From Chamaelirium japonicum (lineage: Eukaryota > Streptophyta > Magnoliopsida > Liliales > Melanthiaceae), in NCBI GenBank assembly GCA_947650365.1, contig OX393553.1:37229526-37293525 (forward strand): a stretch of 64,000 bases of DNA. The letters run 5' to 3'. A program made the translations under genes and the position numbers. Below the pieces are notes generated by a model. The model saw nothing but the letters and a program-made list of their open reading frames with translations, had not been told where the DNA came from and searched no databases. Below, piece after piece: positions 1-12,749 of this stretch (positions within the stretch are counted from its first letter, which is position 1; each line of letters opens with the position of its first letter).

Positions 1-684
1 TTTTATCAACATGATTGATCCTCAGCATATCATTCAATTATTTCAGGTTCTACTCATCATTTCCTGATTGAAATAGATTGTTGATTATTTATATTTTTTT
101 CTGTGTGTATGTGGTTGTGGGTGTTAGTTTCTGTTGAACCCACTATGTTCTAGTGAGATGTAGGAATTATATCTCTGATAAAAAAAATTATTTTAGTTTT
201 CAATATGGATTTTCTATGTTAGTTATACATATATCATTTATTTTTTATGCGAGTTCTGCCCCAAACACAGCTCTGGCCATGTATCCTTAAAGAACACCAT
301 AAGATTGTAAGGAAATCTTTTGCAGGCTTTTAATGGGAAGAAATGGGAGAAGTTCAACAGTGAAAAGGTGGCTTCACTTAAATATGCTAGAATCCAAAGT
401 AAAGCGGCGCTTATTACTCATTTCCAGAACTCAAGCTTGATGAATGAGGATAAACGGTGTCGTCCTATACTATTCCATACGGATGGCCCAAATGCAGGGG
501 ATCAGGTATTAGCCATCATACAATATTTTTGATGGGTCTTCTAAAATTAGAATAAATACACTCTAGAATATATATAAATAAATGATCTAGTGCTCACTTT
601 TGTGCACGGTTGGCCATGTTCATCATCGATCAAAGCCATCCTTTATCATCATGGACGACTGTGATCGATGGTGAGCACTAGATC

Positions 685-764
<80 letters not shown>

Positions 765-1686
765 TATAATGCTGCCTTTGCTTCTTCACCTAAGCTTTAG
801 AAAGAAGCTTAAATAATATCTTTCCTATTTCCTGCCATAAATGCAAGGCCTGTTTCTTCACCAGTTTATTACCCAGGGAAATATGTTCAGAATAAAAAAA
901 TGTCATCTATGTTATCATATTTTAGTGAGTCGCTATGGGGGTGTTTGGCATGAGGAACAGCTGTTCCGCTTGATCCTCATCCAGCACAGGGTATTCCTGT
1001 CAATTACCAATTCTGGTGTAAATTTGATGGTTCAGCATCCGGTTGGCAGAGAAACGGACGGAGCCGTTACTTTTTTGTTCCCAACTCTTCATTCCACCGG
1101 AACAAATGTTAGCCGTTACTTTTAAAATCAGGATTTGGGAATAGAAACGGCAGGTTCCAGAACGATGCCAAACACCCCCTATGTTTCTGACGTCCATTAC
1201 TCCTCACTGGATGTACCTTTGATTCCCAACCATCCAATTGAAATGTATTGATTTGGTTAATTCTTTAAAGTGTTTCATGACCCGTGCCTTCCTCTGAAGA
1301 ACAATCAATTTGTCCGTGGTCCACCTTACTATGATGATCCCCGGCTCAGTTTCAATAACTTATGAGGCTTCTAATATTGTTAAGGATGAACTGCTTTCCA
1401 ATTCATGACGACTCCGTATTGACCTCAACATTCTCTGGTCACCTGACAGCATATGTACCAGATTACCTTTCTGCTGTCCACATTAGTACTGGCTATTTCT
1501 GGGTGATGATTTCTAAGCATTTCAATGGTTTTCTTTTTTCAGGAACCCTTTCCTATGGGGGCCAATGTCCGATCGAGGCCGGGCAAATCGAGGACCGCTG
1601 GCGGTGAGGAGGTCCATCAGGGAAGCCCACCAAACTGCCTAAATGTAGAGGAATCCTCCAACGCACCGGACGACTCAGGAATCTGA
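1..1686 (+). CDS. Mei2-like RNA-binding protein, 3' part (C-terminal three exons)
   Basis: Three exons joined in phase 0: 1-46 (open at the window edge), 326-505 and 1543-1686. All splice sites are GT-AG and the stop is TGA at 1684-1686. They encode 122 residues. The first part reads through NMIDPQHIIQ and AFNGKKWEKFNSEKVASL to FQNSSLMNEDKRCRPILFHT and then EPFPMGANVRSRPGKSR. This is the highly conserved C-terminal RRM (RRM3) of plant Mei2-like (AML/OML/TEL) proteins, which bind RNA and act in meiosis and meristem development. The residues after RSRPGKS form a short acidic, serine-rich tail typical of the AML group. No break is visible. Everything N-terminal, including RRM1 and RRM2, lies left of the window. 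The last intron (506-1542) carries two MITE-like insertions and an AT microsatellite. The family call is firm; the exact paralogue is not determinable. Confidence 0.93.
581..687. mobile_element. Small fold-back MITE-like element in a Mei2-like intron
   Basis: A perfect 17-bp inverted repeat (AATGATCTAGTGCTCAC at 581-597, its reverse complement at 671-687) encloses about 73 bp, so the 107-bp unit can form a long hairpin. It is followed directly by an AT microsatellite. No target-site duplication could be assigned. Confidence 0.6.
687..760. repeat. (AT)n microsatellite
   Basis: Nearly uninterrupted AT dinucleotide run of about 70 bp inside the last intron of the Mei2-like gene. Confidence 0.9.
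937..1179. mobile_element. Tourist-like (PIF/Harbinger) MITE
   Basis: A 243-bp element with perfect 14-bp terminal inverted repeats (GGGGGTGTTTGGCA at 937, complement ending at 1179) flanked by TAT on both sides (934-936 and 1180-1182). A three-base duplication and a GGGNGTTTGG-type terminus fit the PIF/Harbinger superfamily. It has no coding capacity and lies in the last intron of the Mei2-like gene. Confidence 0.75.
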
Positions 1687-2220
1687 ATGACCCCAGCGGT
1701 TTTCACGGGCCTCTGACCTGTATAGCATCTGCTCCAGTTTTACCATCAATTTTGTTTTTCTGATGTCTACAGCTTGGAGAAATAGTTACAAAGCCTGAAG
1801 TTTTGGATGTGGGGCTTCAATTTTCCTGGTTTTACATACACCAAGTCTGTAACTGAGGTTGACGATGTACGAAGATTTTGAGATTTAGGTGGCTGTGCTA
1901 GGAGTTAGAAGAGTTATTTTAAAAATTGTACAGTACTTTCCAAAAGTGAGGCGATGTTTTTGAGGATTTTTTTTCTTTTTTGTGCATTTTTTGAGTTGGG
2001 TGTGGTTCCTTTTTCCTCTCTTTAAGCTGGGAAGGGTGACGAATGAGGCTTGGATCTGTTTCCTTAACCTGTCTCTGTAGACATCTATTTGTGAAGTTTT
2101 GTAGTGAGAGAATCTGTTTTTGTGTGTACCTTTCAATGTTAGCTTCTATCGAATGTGATGTTTATCTATTCTGGTGGTCGAATGTTCTTATAATTATGAC
2201 ATGTTAAGAGAGTATTTCTA
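1687..2220 (+). other. 3' UTR and downstream flank of the Mei2-like gene
   Basis: T-rich, non-repetitive sequence follows the TGA stop with no further reading frame, as expected for a 3' UTR. No clear AATAAA signal was picked out. It ends where Helitron A begins at 2221. Confidence 0.5.
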
Positions 2221-2624
2221 TCTATATAACATGGCACGTCGGTTATGTGTTGATTAGACAAAATGGAAGCGGACTAGGACAAGCTGACTGGACAAAAATG
2301 AACCGAATAGATCTAACTATTCGTTCAAAAATCAATGCACGATCTCTATTTTCTCGTCAACCAACTCTCTCCCCTTGGTTTCAAATCTTGATCCAATTAA
2401 ACTATACTAAATCCCTAAAATCTCGGCCTATTTAAACTATACTAAATCTGATCGTTCATCCCGTGATCGTTGTTCGCAACGACGGTTATAAACCCGCCTG
2501 CTGAAATTTTGGGTGTCCCTATGAATACCGGTGTTGTCAAAAGTGTTTTGTTGCCGAAGGCGTTTAGGTGTGTTGCCGCTGAAAGAGATCCGTTGCAGTG
2601 TCGACAGGCATAGGCATGCACTAG
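2221..2624 (+). mobile_element. Non-autonomous Helitron A
   Basis: It begins TCTATATAAC directly after an A (2220) and ends CTAG (2621-2624) directly before a T (2625), which is the A^T insertion site and TC...CTRR structure of Helitrons. It has no coding capacity (404 bp). The last 60 bp, with GTGTTGCCGCTGAA and a GC-rich stretch before CTAG, match the end of the next element. Confidence 0.7.
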
Positions 2625-2705
2625 TTTATATAACAAGGGATGTCGGTTTTTTACTGACTAGACAAAACGGAACTGCTGACTAGGACAAGCTGACCAAACA
2701 AAAAA

Positions 2706-2876
<171 letters not shown>

Positions 2877-3470
2877 TCATCTTTTTAATTCTCTTAATTC
2901 TCTCTTAAATTATCTATTTTCTATTCTACCTTCCCAGTACAATCACAGTTGTCCGGATTCCCTTCAAACTTTGATGGTAGTCCTCAATTTTTAAATTTTA
3001 TTCATGCACAAATCTCTTTCACCAAGCCCAGCCATGCATACCTCCTTTTTTTAGCTGACCAAGCATGCAATCCTATTTATTCTCTTATTTACTCCTCTTA
3101 ACCTTCTTACCATACAAACCCATACATGATAAGTCTTCCTCTCATGTGATCTCTCCCTCTCCCTCTCTGTCCCATGCAATCTAATCACAACCGAACAGCT
3201 CACCTAAGATCCCATTTGTTCTCTCCCCCCCCATTTATCTCCTCATTTCTCGCTTTTAAATTCCTTCCTTATATTCCCTCTCCTTCAATGTTCAAATTTG
3301 AAACCCATCCCAAAATACACCCCATGCATGCATGGAACCCATTCATTTTTTCCCTCACGTCTAGATCTAGAACCAAGATATGATTCTTCCTTTACCTCTC
3401 TCCCCACTCTCTATCTAAATCACAACCATTCATTGCACTTGATCACATCCGTGCAAAGTCCCGACTCTCC

Positions 3471-3750
<280 letters not shown>

Positions 3751-4380
3751 TTGTGATTTGGAGTAAGGGAAAGAAAGAAAAAAATCGCCAGAATTCACGG
3801 ACGGCAGATATGATTGTGATCGAGATTAAATGAGAGAGACGGTTAAGGAAAGAAAACAAAAGAAAGAATCAATTAGAGAAAATAGGAGAGAAAGGAGGGG
3901 AGATCAGGATCAGAGAGGAGAGAGAGACGATCGGAGAGGTAGAGAGAATCCGAGAGAGGGGCGACGTGCACAGGTTTTTTTAGGGGGAGAGAGATTCGTG
4001 AGGGGGGTGCGGACGTGTGTTCATAGGTTTCGGATAGCTGTGATCAATGCATGGGCTGAGGTGTCATAGAGAGGGGAAAAATCGTGATGGGTTCGGGTCG
4101 CCAGATTTTAAGGATGATCTTGAACGGATGTGATCAGGTTTGAGAGGGGAGGAGGGGTGGCTGCGATCAGGCTTGAGCGGGGGATCGGATAAAGTTGGGC
4201 TTGGGCTTCTCGGACGACTGCGAGTAGCCAATAGAGATTGAGATATGGACAGCTCGGACATGGGTTGTGTTCAAGGGACGGCTGTGATAAGGTCGGATAG
4301 AGAGGGAGTCGGATTGTCTCACGTGCATGCATGACTGGTTGGGTTTGGACGGTTGGTTTGCGTGCTTGATAAGGAAGGGG

Positions 4381-4405
4381 AGAGAGAGAGAGATCGGACA
4401 TGATT

Positions 4406-4467
<62 letters not shown>
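4381..4467. repeat. (GA)n microsatellite
   Basis: About 80 bp of GA dinucleotides in the right half of Helitron B. Confidence 0.9.
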
Positions 4468-4471
<4 letters not shown>

Positions 4472-5014
4472 CGGATGTGGGAAAATAAGGGGGGTAGCGC
4501 ACGAGATCTCTCCTTTCGTCACTCTCTTCGTCTCTCTCTCTCTTCTCCACGATCTCTCTCTCTAAGGGTGGTTGGTCGCGCGAAGGCGCTCGCTTCGTGC
4601 CAATCGACACGGGCATGTACCGGAGCAGGATCGTGGGATTTTAAATATGATTTTGTTGGGATTGTCAGTCCACCGGAGCAAGACCGTAGGAACTGGGTTT
4701 TACCGTCGACTGCGGCGGCTTAGGTGGCAGCAAATGTCCCAACCGCTGTTGGTGGTATCGGGGTTGTCGGTCCGTCGGGATAGGGCCGCTGTAAGCCGGT
4801 GTTGTCGCCGAAAGTAATTTATTACCGAAGGCGATCAGGTGAGTGCGCCGAATATGACGATATAGATGGTGATACCCGGGAATGTCTTGCCGCCAAAGGC
4901 GGCCCACTACATTATCGATAGGTGTGTTACCGCCGAAGACAGCTCGCTGCATTGCCGACAGGTGTGTTGCCGCCGAAGGCAGCTGCAGTGCCGGCAGTCA
5001 CGGGCATACACTAG

Positions 5015-5328
5015 TTTAAAAATAAACCATAAAAGGGTTGTGCATATTATTTTAGAGAGGATCACATCAGGCGTCCTGTAAGGTGGTGAGCCTGATGATG
5101 CATCTGGGCTGTCTGATGGGAGGTGCCTGTATTGGTATGAGATCATCTCTAACAAATGCAAGGGAAAATCTCTAATTTGCAGGTTTTACATACTCTAGTG
5201 GAAGAAAGGTTATGGCTGACAGAGGTACAGTTGAACTCATAAGCCACCCTCTTCTACAGTTCTAAGGTACATGTTTGCAAGAAGCCAAAGAAAACATATA
5301 CTACAGGAACGAGGCTAGAATTTAAGAG
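5015..5328 (-). other. Probable 3' UTR/downstream flank of the O-fucosyltransferase gene
   Basis: Unique-looking sequence between the Helitron end and the stop codon. No gene is seen in it. Confidence 0.4.
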
Positions 5329-8300
5329 TCACAATCTGAAGTCACAGAAGCAATCAGGCAATGCAGAACCCCTGCCCATCACCAATTCATACCTATGCTC
5401 CATCCACATCGCCTCCGCCAACTCCTCCCCGCTCATCCCCTTGGCGGCACAACTCGCGAAAGTCCTCCTGTTCAAGAACAGAGTCCTATTCAACCCCTTC
5501 AGTGCTCTCATGGCGGACACCATCTTGTCCATGTTCCCGAAATAAGTCGCCACATAAGCATCGCTGTGTACAGAAACATAGTAATCCAGCGCGGCTTTCG
5601 TGTTGCCATGCGCACGCGCAAGATCTCCACCACCGAGAAGAGAGGATTTGGTGTGCACATTGGTGTAGACAGATGTCAGGCCTTCAATCTCCATCAGTCC
5701 GTCTCCAGCTGCCAAGTAGATCGTCGTGTTCGTTGGGATGGCAAGAGCTTGAAGAATGAGTGCGGTTTCACTCGGCGTGAGGGGGCACTTCCCGCGGCTC
5801 CTCCACGCGCGGGCGGCGTCGCCCGTCCACGGCTTCCTGTCTCCGCGCGAAGCTTCTACGGAGTTTAATGCCGCGGAAGACAGATTGGGGTACTGGCATT
5901 GGCTGTAGGCGACCATGTCTGGTTCGAATCTGAGGTGAAGGGACAGGAAGGGTTTAGGAATGGTGTCGAGAAGCTCGGAGCCTTTGGCTTCCAAGGCTTT
6001 GTTGAGGCGCAGTGCCTTGTAACAGGCTTGACAGAGGGCTGCCTTCGCATAAAAAGGATATCTGCAACATCAGACAGAATATTTGATAAGAACAGGCCTG
6101 CTTCTCTCACCATTTCCCACCTACTGAATAACATAAGGGCAAATTACACTTGACCCCTTGAGGTTTATGCTTAATACACTTTACCCCCTGAGGTTTCTGA
6201 AACTACCCTTTACACCCTGTTTATTTTTTGATTCAAAACTTATTAAACACATGCCTTGTATAATCACGAACATATAATAAGGGGTATTTCATACTTTTGG
6301 GCATGTTATCATGATAAAATGATCATTGGAACTCAACATTCTAGTGGCAAATCTCAATTTTAAAGATTGTTCTATTATTATAACATGCCAAAAAGTATGA
6401 AATACTATTTATTATATGTTCACCTTTAGATGCGTCATATTCTTAGTAAATTTTTAACAAATAACATGATTAGCAAGGGACAAAGTGTAATTTTAGAAAC
6501 GTAGGAGGGGAAAGTGTAATAGGCATTAGGCCGGCCAATTAGGCCCTCCAAGAAGGGCACCCATCCCGGCCCGACCCGTCAAAGTCCGTATAAAACCCGG
6601 CCTGCCCAAAGCCCTGCCCGGACCTTCATTTTCAGTCACCGGGTTGGGCCCGGGCTTAGTGTTTTCCAGCCCGACCCGACGACAGTATATAAATATATAA
6701 TTATATATATAATAATTATATATATTAGTTTTTTTTATATAACTAAGAGGAGGGGGGCTCATGGGCTGAGGGGTTGACAGGATTGACCCAGATTGGAACT
6801 GAAACACCTCTCTCTCTCTCTCTCTCTCTCTCTCGCTCGCTCAATTGATTTGAAAAGGATTTCAAATCCGAGGCGATATAAGTTAACATTTTTTTTTTTG
6901 TTATCTCTCTCGCTCAAACCCTAACCCTAATATGAGCTTCAGTCCACCGACTACCTCTCTCTCTCTAGTTGTCTGTCTCTCGACTCGGATCGGATCATCG
7001 CCTCGATGCCTCCAAAGGATCGGATCATTACCTCATTTTTGTTCAGTTGTTTTACTTTGGGTTTTTTTTTTTGGTAAACACTTATGGTGGTGTGGATTTT
7101 GTTAGGTAAAGATCATATATTCTCTCTCTCTCTCTCTCTTAATTTCTCAACCCAAATCTGATTATTGGACTTATTTATCTCTTTTTTTTTTTGGCAAAAA
7201 TTTTAGGTAAATGTCAACTAATCTCTTCACTAGTTTGTTTTCTGTAAAAAGTTTGGATAAAATTTGTTTTTGGGTAAAAAATTTGGGTAATTATAGGCCC
7301 GGACCCGGCTTGAACCCGGACCCTTGAAGGGCCGGGGGCCCATGTTTACCTAAGCCCGGCCTAGGCCCGCCGGTATATAGAAGGGTCTGGCCTAGGCCCG
7401 CCGGTATATAGAAGGGTCGGGCCCAGGTTTACCTAAGCCCGGCCCGTTGACAGCCCTAATAGGCATAAACCTTAGGGGGTCAAAGTGTAATTTACCCATA
7501 TCATAAAGATTGCACTTAGAAACAACAGTCAATGTCGCGACTTGATAGAAATGACTGTCAACTGCAAACTGAATAAAAATATAAATATCGTGTGATTATT
7601 GCTAACATATAGATGGAAACATTACAAGAGTTAAGCATGTAAACTAAGACTGGTAATTTCACAGGGTTATAGGCTTCAAGATGATTGATCCATGAGGCAA
7701 TGTAACCAAGAAGAAAGTAACTATGAGATCATTCATTCATTGATTCCTGAGTACACTCAATCACCTTCCTTTAAATAGGCATTTTTGAGTTAACTGCAAG
7801 AAAAGACATGACTTAAGATGCAGGACAAGACATGACGGGAAGACGCTAGAAAATCCGCGATTTAACATGACTTTAAGATGCAAGAAAATCAATAAAAAAT
7901 AAGTTAAATGTTTTTAAAGAGAACGAACAAATAAAAATTTAATTGAACACCCCGGATATAAAATTAATTAACCTAATCCTAGACTCTTATCTAATCTTAA
8001 TGGAAGGAGGAGGAAGGAGATGGAGAGGGAGGAGGAGGACGAGGAGGAGAAGGACGAGGAAGGAGAAGGAGAGGGAGGAGTTAACTGGATTAGATCGTCG
8101 ATCAGAAAGGTTTGATCGGATTTTTTTATAACTTCCTTTTCATCAACTCGATTGTCTATGTTGCTACATCAGTCACTCAAATGGGGCCAATGGAGGGTCT
8201 TCTGCTGCATTGGTTCCATCTATTGGTCGCCCTCCTCCATCAATATGTCAATGGCTACATATTTAATCACTAAATCAACACTTGGTTTAATTTTGATTGG

Positions 8301-10680
8301 CGGAACATTTCTTATTAAGCTCCGTATCCAATCACCCCTGCCCATCATCTTCTTAAGCAACCGATAACCATATATTGTCATGATGAAGTCTGTAGGATTA
8401 TCGAGATGTAGCAACTCTTAGAAACCCGTTTTGATTGAAAATTGGTGCAAAAAAGTTGGATTGAAGAAAATTTCTGCACAAATAAGAAAAGGAGAAAGGA
8501 GAGAGAGAATAGAAGGGAAAAAAGTGGCTGCTGAATCCACAACCTGGATCGAGTTCATGAGCGAATAAATAACTAGAAAATAAGGAAAAAATAGTATAAC
8601 TCTTTCATATATTCATAAATTTCATGAGATTATACCACACAATCGCCCTACTTTATGTAGGGATTGACATGACATAGAACCTTCGAAAAAGACATGACTT
8701 AAGATGTAACAGAGTGATGTGAGACATGAATGCAGAAACAAGAAAAGATGTGACTTAAGACACAAGAAAAGGTGCAACTCAAATGCAAGAAAATAATAAG
8801 GTTTAAGTTTTTAAAATAAAATCCAGTAAATACAAAACAAAATTTTAAACTAAGTCTTGATCCGACAAAAAAAGTTAGTTTAACCTAAGCCTAGACTGCA
8901 TCTAACCTAATTCTAATCCTACAAGTTAGATCAAGATCAGATCTTCAATCTAATCAGGATAAATGAAACTTTTCAAGTAGCCTTGGTGAACCATGTTGTA
9001 AGAGAATATGAGAACTATTAGAAGACTTATGTTGCACTAACGCTACAAACCTGATGTAGTGTCAAAAATTGTGATCCCATAAATCGACCTGCTAGGCATA
9101 TGCGGGAATTCTATCTCAGTAGTTGTAGTTCAACACTGCAATCAACATAATAGGAATTGGACTTTCCCTCTCATTAGGTTTATCTTCTTCCTCGACTCAT
9201 TTCTATGTGTCCCCAAAATCATACAAATAGTTGTGTTGCCCTTTATGTAGGTAATACTTCTATAGGCTCTCTATTGGTATCTAGAGATTATCGAAACAAA
9301 AGTGATAATGTGTGCCGACCTTCACCCGCTTTCAAATGAAATTAAACCCCAATGAAGAACCCATTTAACCTATGGACAGTTGCTGTATAACTTAACACAA
9401 TAAATAATAGCAACACTAATCCACTTCTAAACATTCTAATAACAAACTAAAAGCAACACCAAAAATACAAAACATAACAAAAACAAATTCCTTAAAGCAT
9501 TCCCCCAGAATAAATATTTGTTTTTGCGTCAGTGGATTAGATAACCATTTAAAGCGATGCCCAACTCAAGACACACAAGAAGTAAAACAAACCCACATGT
9601 TAAGATACCAAGAGTGAATGGGTGAAAAGATGCCCTTTGCGATCATACTTGCAACTATTTCACAAAACATACTAAAGAAGCATGAAATTCTTACAAGAAG
9701 GCATCGAGCAATACCTATCTCTTCTTTGGCTCATTGCTGGTGTGATGGAGATATAGTGGTGTTCCAAGAGAGAGGGAAGAACCTCCTCGACGTAATCAAA
9801 CAGCCCTTTGCGTTTGCTGCAGTCCACTCTCAACGGTTCTCTCGACCCGATCTCCTCCGGCAACTCCTTCACCATATCTATGAAACCCTTTGTTTGTTGA
9901 ATGAAGTACTCCACATCAAACACATCCGCAAACCCACTGATCGAAACTTCCAATCAGTACGAGTACAGAACTAGGGCTTGGGCGCAATAAAGATGATTTC
10001 CACCCCATCCCATATAACTATACCTTGATTCATTCCAGTATGCAGCGACCTCGAACTTCGGCAAGACAAGGGTTGCGTTCAGAAGTCGAGCGATCCCGAC
10101 GCCATCACACAACTAGAATTCGCCACAACCATGGGCCTATCAGATCATCAACTTCCCAGAATTTGCGGGAGTGGGTAAAGGAAGGTCAATTTGAACTCCG
10201 GGACCTAACCCTAGATTAGGAAATACTCACATCGCGTCTCATCTGATTGAGGCCGCCGTAGCAATCGACCCTGATGTAGCCGTTGCTTCTCGCCGGCAGA
10301 GCTGCAGCATTTCAACACATAAAAACCAATGGAATCTGCTGCATTGGAGCCATTTGAGAATGATTCAGGGGTGAAATAACGAGCGTCTAAACCCAACAAA
10401 AATAAAAAAAAAATCAATGAATCTGGTTCCACTGACCTGTTGGAGCTCGATCCTTCCACCATCCGCATGGTTTCCATCCGACGGCCCTGCGGGCGCTCCA
10501 GATCTCCGATCTCGGCGGCCTTTTTAGCGGGAGATCGGAGCCAGAGAAAGGGAGGGGTGTGCCGGAAAACGGCGAGGATGAAGAGAAGAGGATCGCGGCG
10601 AGGAGGAGCACAATGAGGAGGAGGAGCGCAATGACAGGGGAGAGCGGTATCATGCGATGGCGCCATGGTTTCGAGGGCAT
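5329..10680 (-). CDS. Plant O-fucosyltransferase / GT106-like Golgi glycosyltransferase, complete
   Basis: Five exons on the minus strand: 10437-10680, 10231-10301, 10024-10112, 9715-9936 and 5329-6061. The phases agree throughout and the total is 1359 nt, or 452 residues plus stop. A type II signal anchor (about residues 10-32, MIPLSPVIALLLLIVLLLAA) predicts Golgi membrane location. Then come WSARRAVGWKPCGWW, NGYIRVDCYGGLNQMRRD, the LLNATLVLPKFEVAAYW segment, and FRVDCSKRKG-type and LLEHHYISITPAMSQRRDR motifs. HLRFEPDMVAYSQC is at about 251-264, with CPLTPSETALILQAL and GRGSALPDCFCDF near the end. These are the hallmarks of the plant GDP-fucose O-fucosyltransferase-like (DUF246) family, which includes the GT106 pectin rhamnosyltransferases, so the donor sugar cannot be fixed from sequence. 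The gene looks intact. Its 3.65-kb last intron (6062-9714) holds nested DNA transposons. Confidence 0.95.
6137..7497. mobile_element. MULE-like element with long TIRs, interrupted by a hAT-like element
   Basis: The left end GGGCAAATTACACTTGACCC continues through CTTGAGGTTTATGC. The right end is its near-perfect reverse complement, finishing at 7497. The 9-bp flanks ATAACATAA (6128-6136) and ATATCATAA (7498-7506) agree at eight of nine positions. Long inverted repeats and a 9-bp duplication indicate Mutator-like elements. Without the inner insertion it would be about 430 bp and has no transposase. It sits in the last intron of the O-fucosyltransferase gene. Related copies are at 41594-41843 and about 49105-49358. 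Confidence 0.75.
6527..7457. mobile_element. hAT-like non-autonomous element nested in the MULE
   Basis: A 931-bp insert is flanked by the duplicated AATAGGCAT (6518-6526 and 7458-7466), with imperfect inverted termini rich in GGCCCGG/CCGGGCC. Subterminal blocks of Pro/Gly-type GC-rich sequence, including a direct repeat of GCCCGCCGGTATATAGAAGG (7365-7420), surround an AT-rich core. No coding capacity was found. Confidence 0.65.
7498..9714. other. Rest of the last O-fucosyltransferase intron
   Basis: AT-rich intron sequence. Two diverged stretches (about 7790-7960 and 8680-8930) share AAGACATGACTTAAGATG and CCTAGACT/CTAATC phrases and look like an old direct duplication, possibly remnants of an LTR pair. 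No gene or intact element is recognised. Confidence 0.35.
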
Positions 10681-11760
10681 CGCACCGCTTGCGAACCAGT
10701 GGGATCAAAACCGCTCTGGCATCGAGGAGGGAGTGGGATTTAAGACGAAGATGGCTGTGGTAACACCCCTACTTTTGGGTTTTTTTGAGTAGCACCCCTA
10801 CTTTTAGATTAGACTGATGTATGCAATTTTTGGATTTTTTTCAGTAACACCCCTACTTTTAGAGAAAATATGCATTGGAACGGACATACCATGTCAGCCG
10901 TCCATCCCCCACACCCGATACACTATTAATATGTTACAATTCAATTTTCTATTTTAGCTGTTGTTATCCTGAGATTGATATTCAGTGCGACAGACATGCC
11001 ACATCAGCTGTGTATCCCTCACACCCAATGCACTATTAATATGTTGCAATTCAACTTTCAATATTTTTTAAAAAATAGATTAAAAAATAAAATATTTGGA
11101 AGGAACGGATCCAAAACTTTTAATTTAATAGCAACAGACTTATACGATAATTTAACTACCGTATAAAATAAAAACCATTTACTTACCGCGATACTACTCT
11201 ATAGTCTTTATACACAATTATGATTATCGTATAAAATCAAGACTAGCCGTTAGGATCTTTATACGATAATTAGACTGCCAGATAACTAGTCGTTGGTTTT
11301 TATAAAACAGTCAAACTAACGTATAAGGTTATACGACAGTCAAACTGGCATAGATCGAGGCACAATCAGTTAAACTGTCTATACGGTAATTGAGCTGTCG
11401 TATAAGTCTGTTGCTGCTAAATAAAAAAAATTGGATCCGTTCTTTCCAAATAAATTATTTTTTAATTTATTTTTTAAAAATTACTATTCATTTCTATTTT
11501 CTCCCATTTTTATGTTAAAATTTGAGTTACGCCCTAATTTTTAAAAATTTGACTTTACCCTCGATCTGTTACTTGACCGTGAGCGATCCATTAAAAGTGG
11601 GGTGTAAGTCAACTTTTGACAGGGGTTTATAAGTAATAAAAACCACACTTTCAAACAATCGCTCAAGGTAAAGCTCAATTTGCAGAAAATAGGGGTGTAA
11701 ATCAAATTTCAATATAAACGTGGAGATTTAAGTAAAAAAAATATTTATAACGATTTGGAT
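10681..11760. other. O-fucosyltransferase 5' flank filled by AT-rich repeat
   Basis: Upstream of the start codon at 10680 the phrase AACACCCCTACTTTT recurs at about 10762, 10790 and 10845. Sequence to about 11750 is AT-rich with the fold-back element listed separately. The promoter of the glycosyltransferase must lie within or beyond this repeat. No TATA box could be assigned. Confidence 0.35.
11062..11484. mobile_element. Fold-back MITE with TATACGATAATT tiling
   Basis: The left arm (ATTTTTTAAAAAATAG... then GGATCC then CAACAGACTTATACGATAAT) reappears as an inverted copy at the right end (ATTGAGCTGTCGTATAAGTC ... GGATCC ... TTTTTTAAAAATTAC). The arms are about 90-100 bp. Between them the motif TATACGAT/ATCGTATA recurs at least six times in both orientations, so almost the whole unit can fold. 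No protein is encoded and the superfamily is unclear. Confidence 0.6.
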
Positions 11761-12730
11761 CGTCTTGATTCCTGGGTGGCTCCATTCCCCTTGGTCTCAT
11801 CGGTAGGAGCTGGATTCAGCAGTGTAGATCAAGTTTCAACCGGGTTCATACATATACACCAGTAATAGCCGTTGCCCAATCCCACGATGGGGGGCAAGAA
11901 ATAGAGGTACCCAGGAATTAGTGGAGGCAAATAGACTCCGAAAACCCGACTCGAACCTGACAACATCGAATATGGGTACAAATTTGTACCCGAAACAAGG
12001 TTTAGATAGGGTATGGATACAAAATCTCTATTCGATTAACTTTCAGGTAGAGGTATGGGTACCTCAATGCCGATACCCTAAACCCGATTGCCCCTTTCTA
12101 ATTTGTGTATACTAGATAATACAGTTTGACTCCAAACTCATCATCATAAATCTAAAATCTAGCTAAACTCATATCCCTAACCAAACTTACTGCTCAACTA
12201 AAACTAATGTAATAAGAAACAAAAGAGTTTGTTAATATTGCATTGTGATACCTTGACTTATTTTCCTTAAGCAAGCATATATGATGGAGAAAAAGAGACA
12301 ATTGTACACCCAATTCATAGGTACCAAAAAACCCAAATCAAAATCCGAAACCCGATTGGGTATGGACTCTGCCACATTGACACGAGTATGGGTTGGGATA
12401 GATCCGACCCAAACCCAAACAATTGCGATCTCTACTAGGAATAAGTGCGATCAGAATCCAATCATTAAAAGGGATGAAGTGTAAATTGTACTTGAACCCC
12501 TTGAAGTTTAGCCCAAAATCACTTAACCAAGGAGCCACAAACTTGGGGACACTTCTCTTGTGGCGTTTCGATAGCTACTGCATCATGATCGGACAGGGAC
12601 CTACTTGCCTCATCTTATCCATGATCCTAACTGAGTTTGTAAAGTGTGTAGAGGTTAAGAGACACTTCATTGATAAGGATTAAGGAGAAACAAAATTTTT
12701 AATATTAAAAACTTTTGATGAGTAATAAAA
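11761..12730. repeat. Degenerate hAT-type MITE and related remnants
   Basis: Stretches rich in GGGTACCC, AACCCGAC and ACCCAAACCC (about 11900-12110 and 12320-12445) resemble ends of hAT MITEs. A segment at 12478-12535 with CCTTGAAGTTTAGCCC matches an end of the MULE MITE family seen at 41.6 kb. No gene is visible. Confidence 0.3.
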
Positions 12731-12749
12731 TAAAAATTATCTAAACACG

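Noticed and set aside
8152-8414. Overlapping 71- and 64-codon frames in the O-fucosyltransferase intron
   Set aside because: No family recognised and both strands open equally; treated as chance or old repeat.
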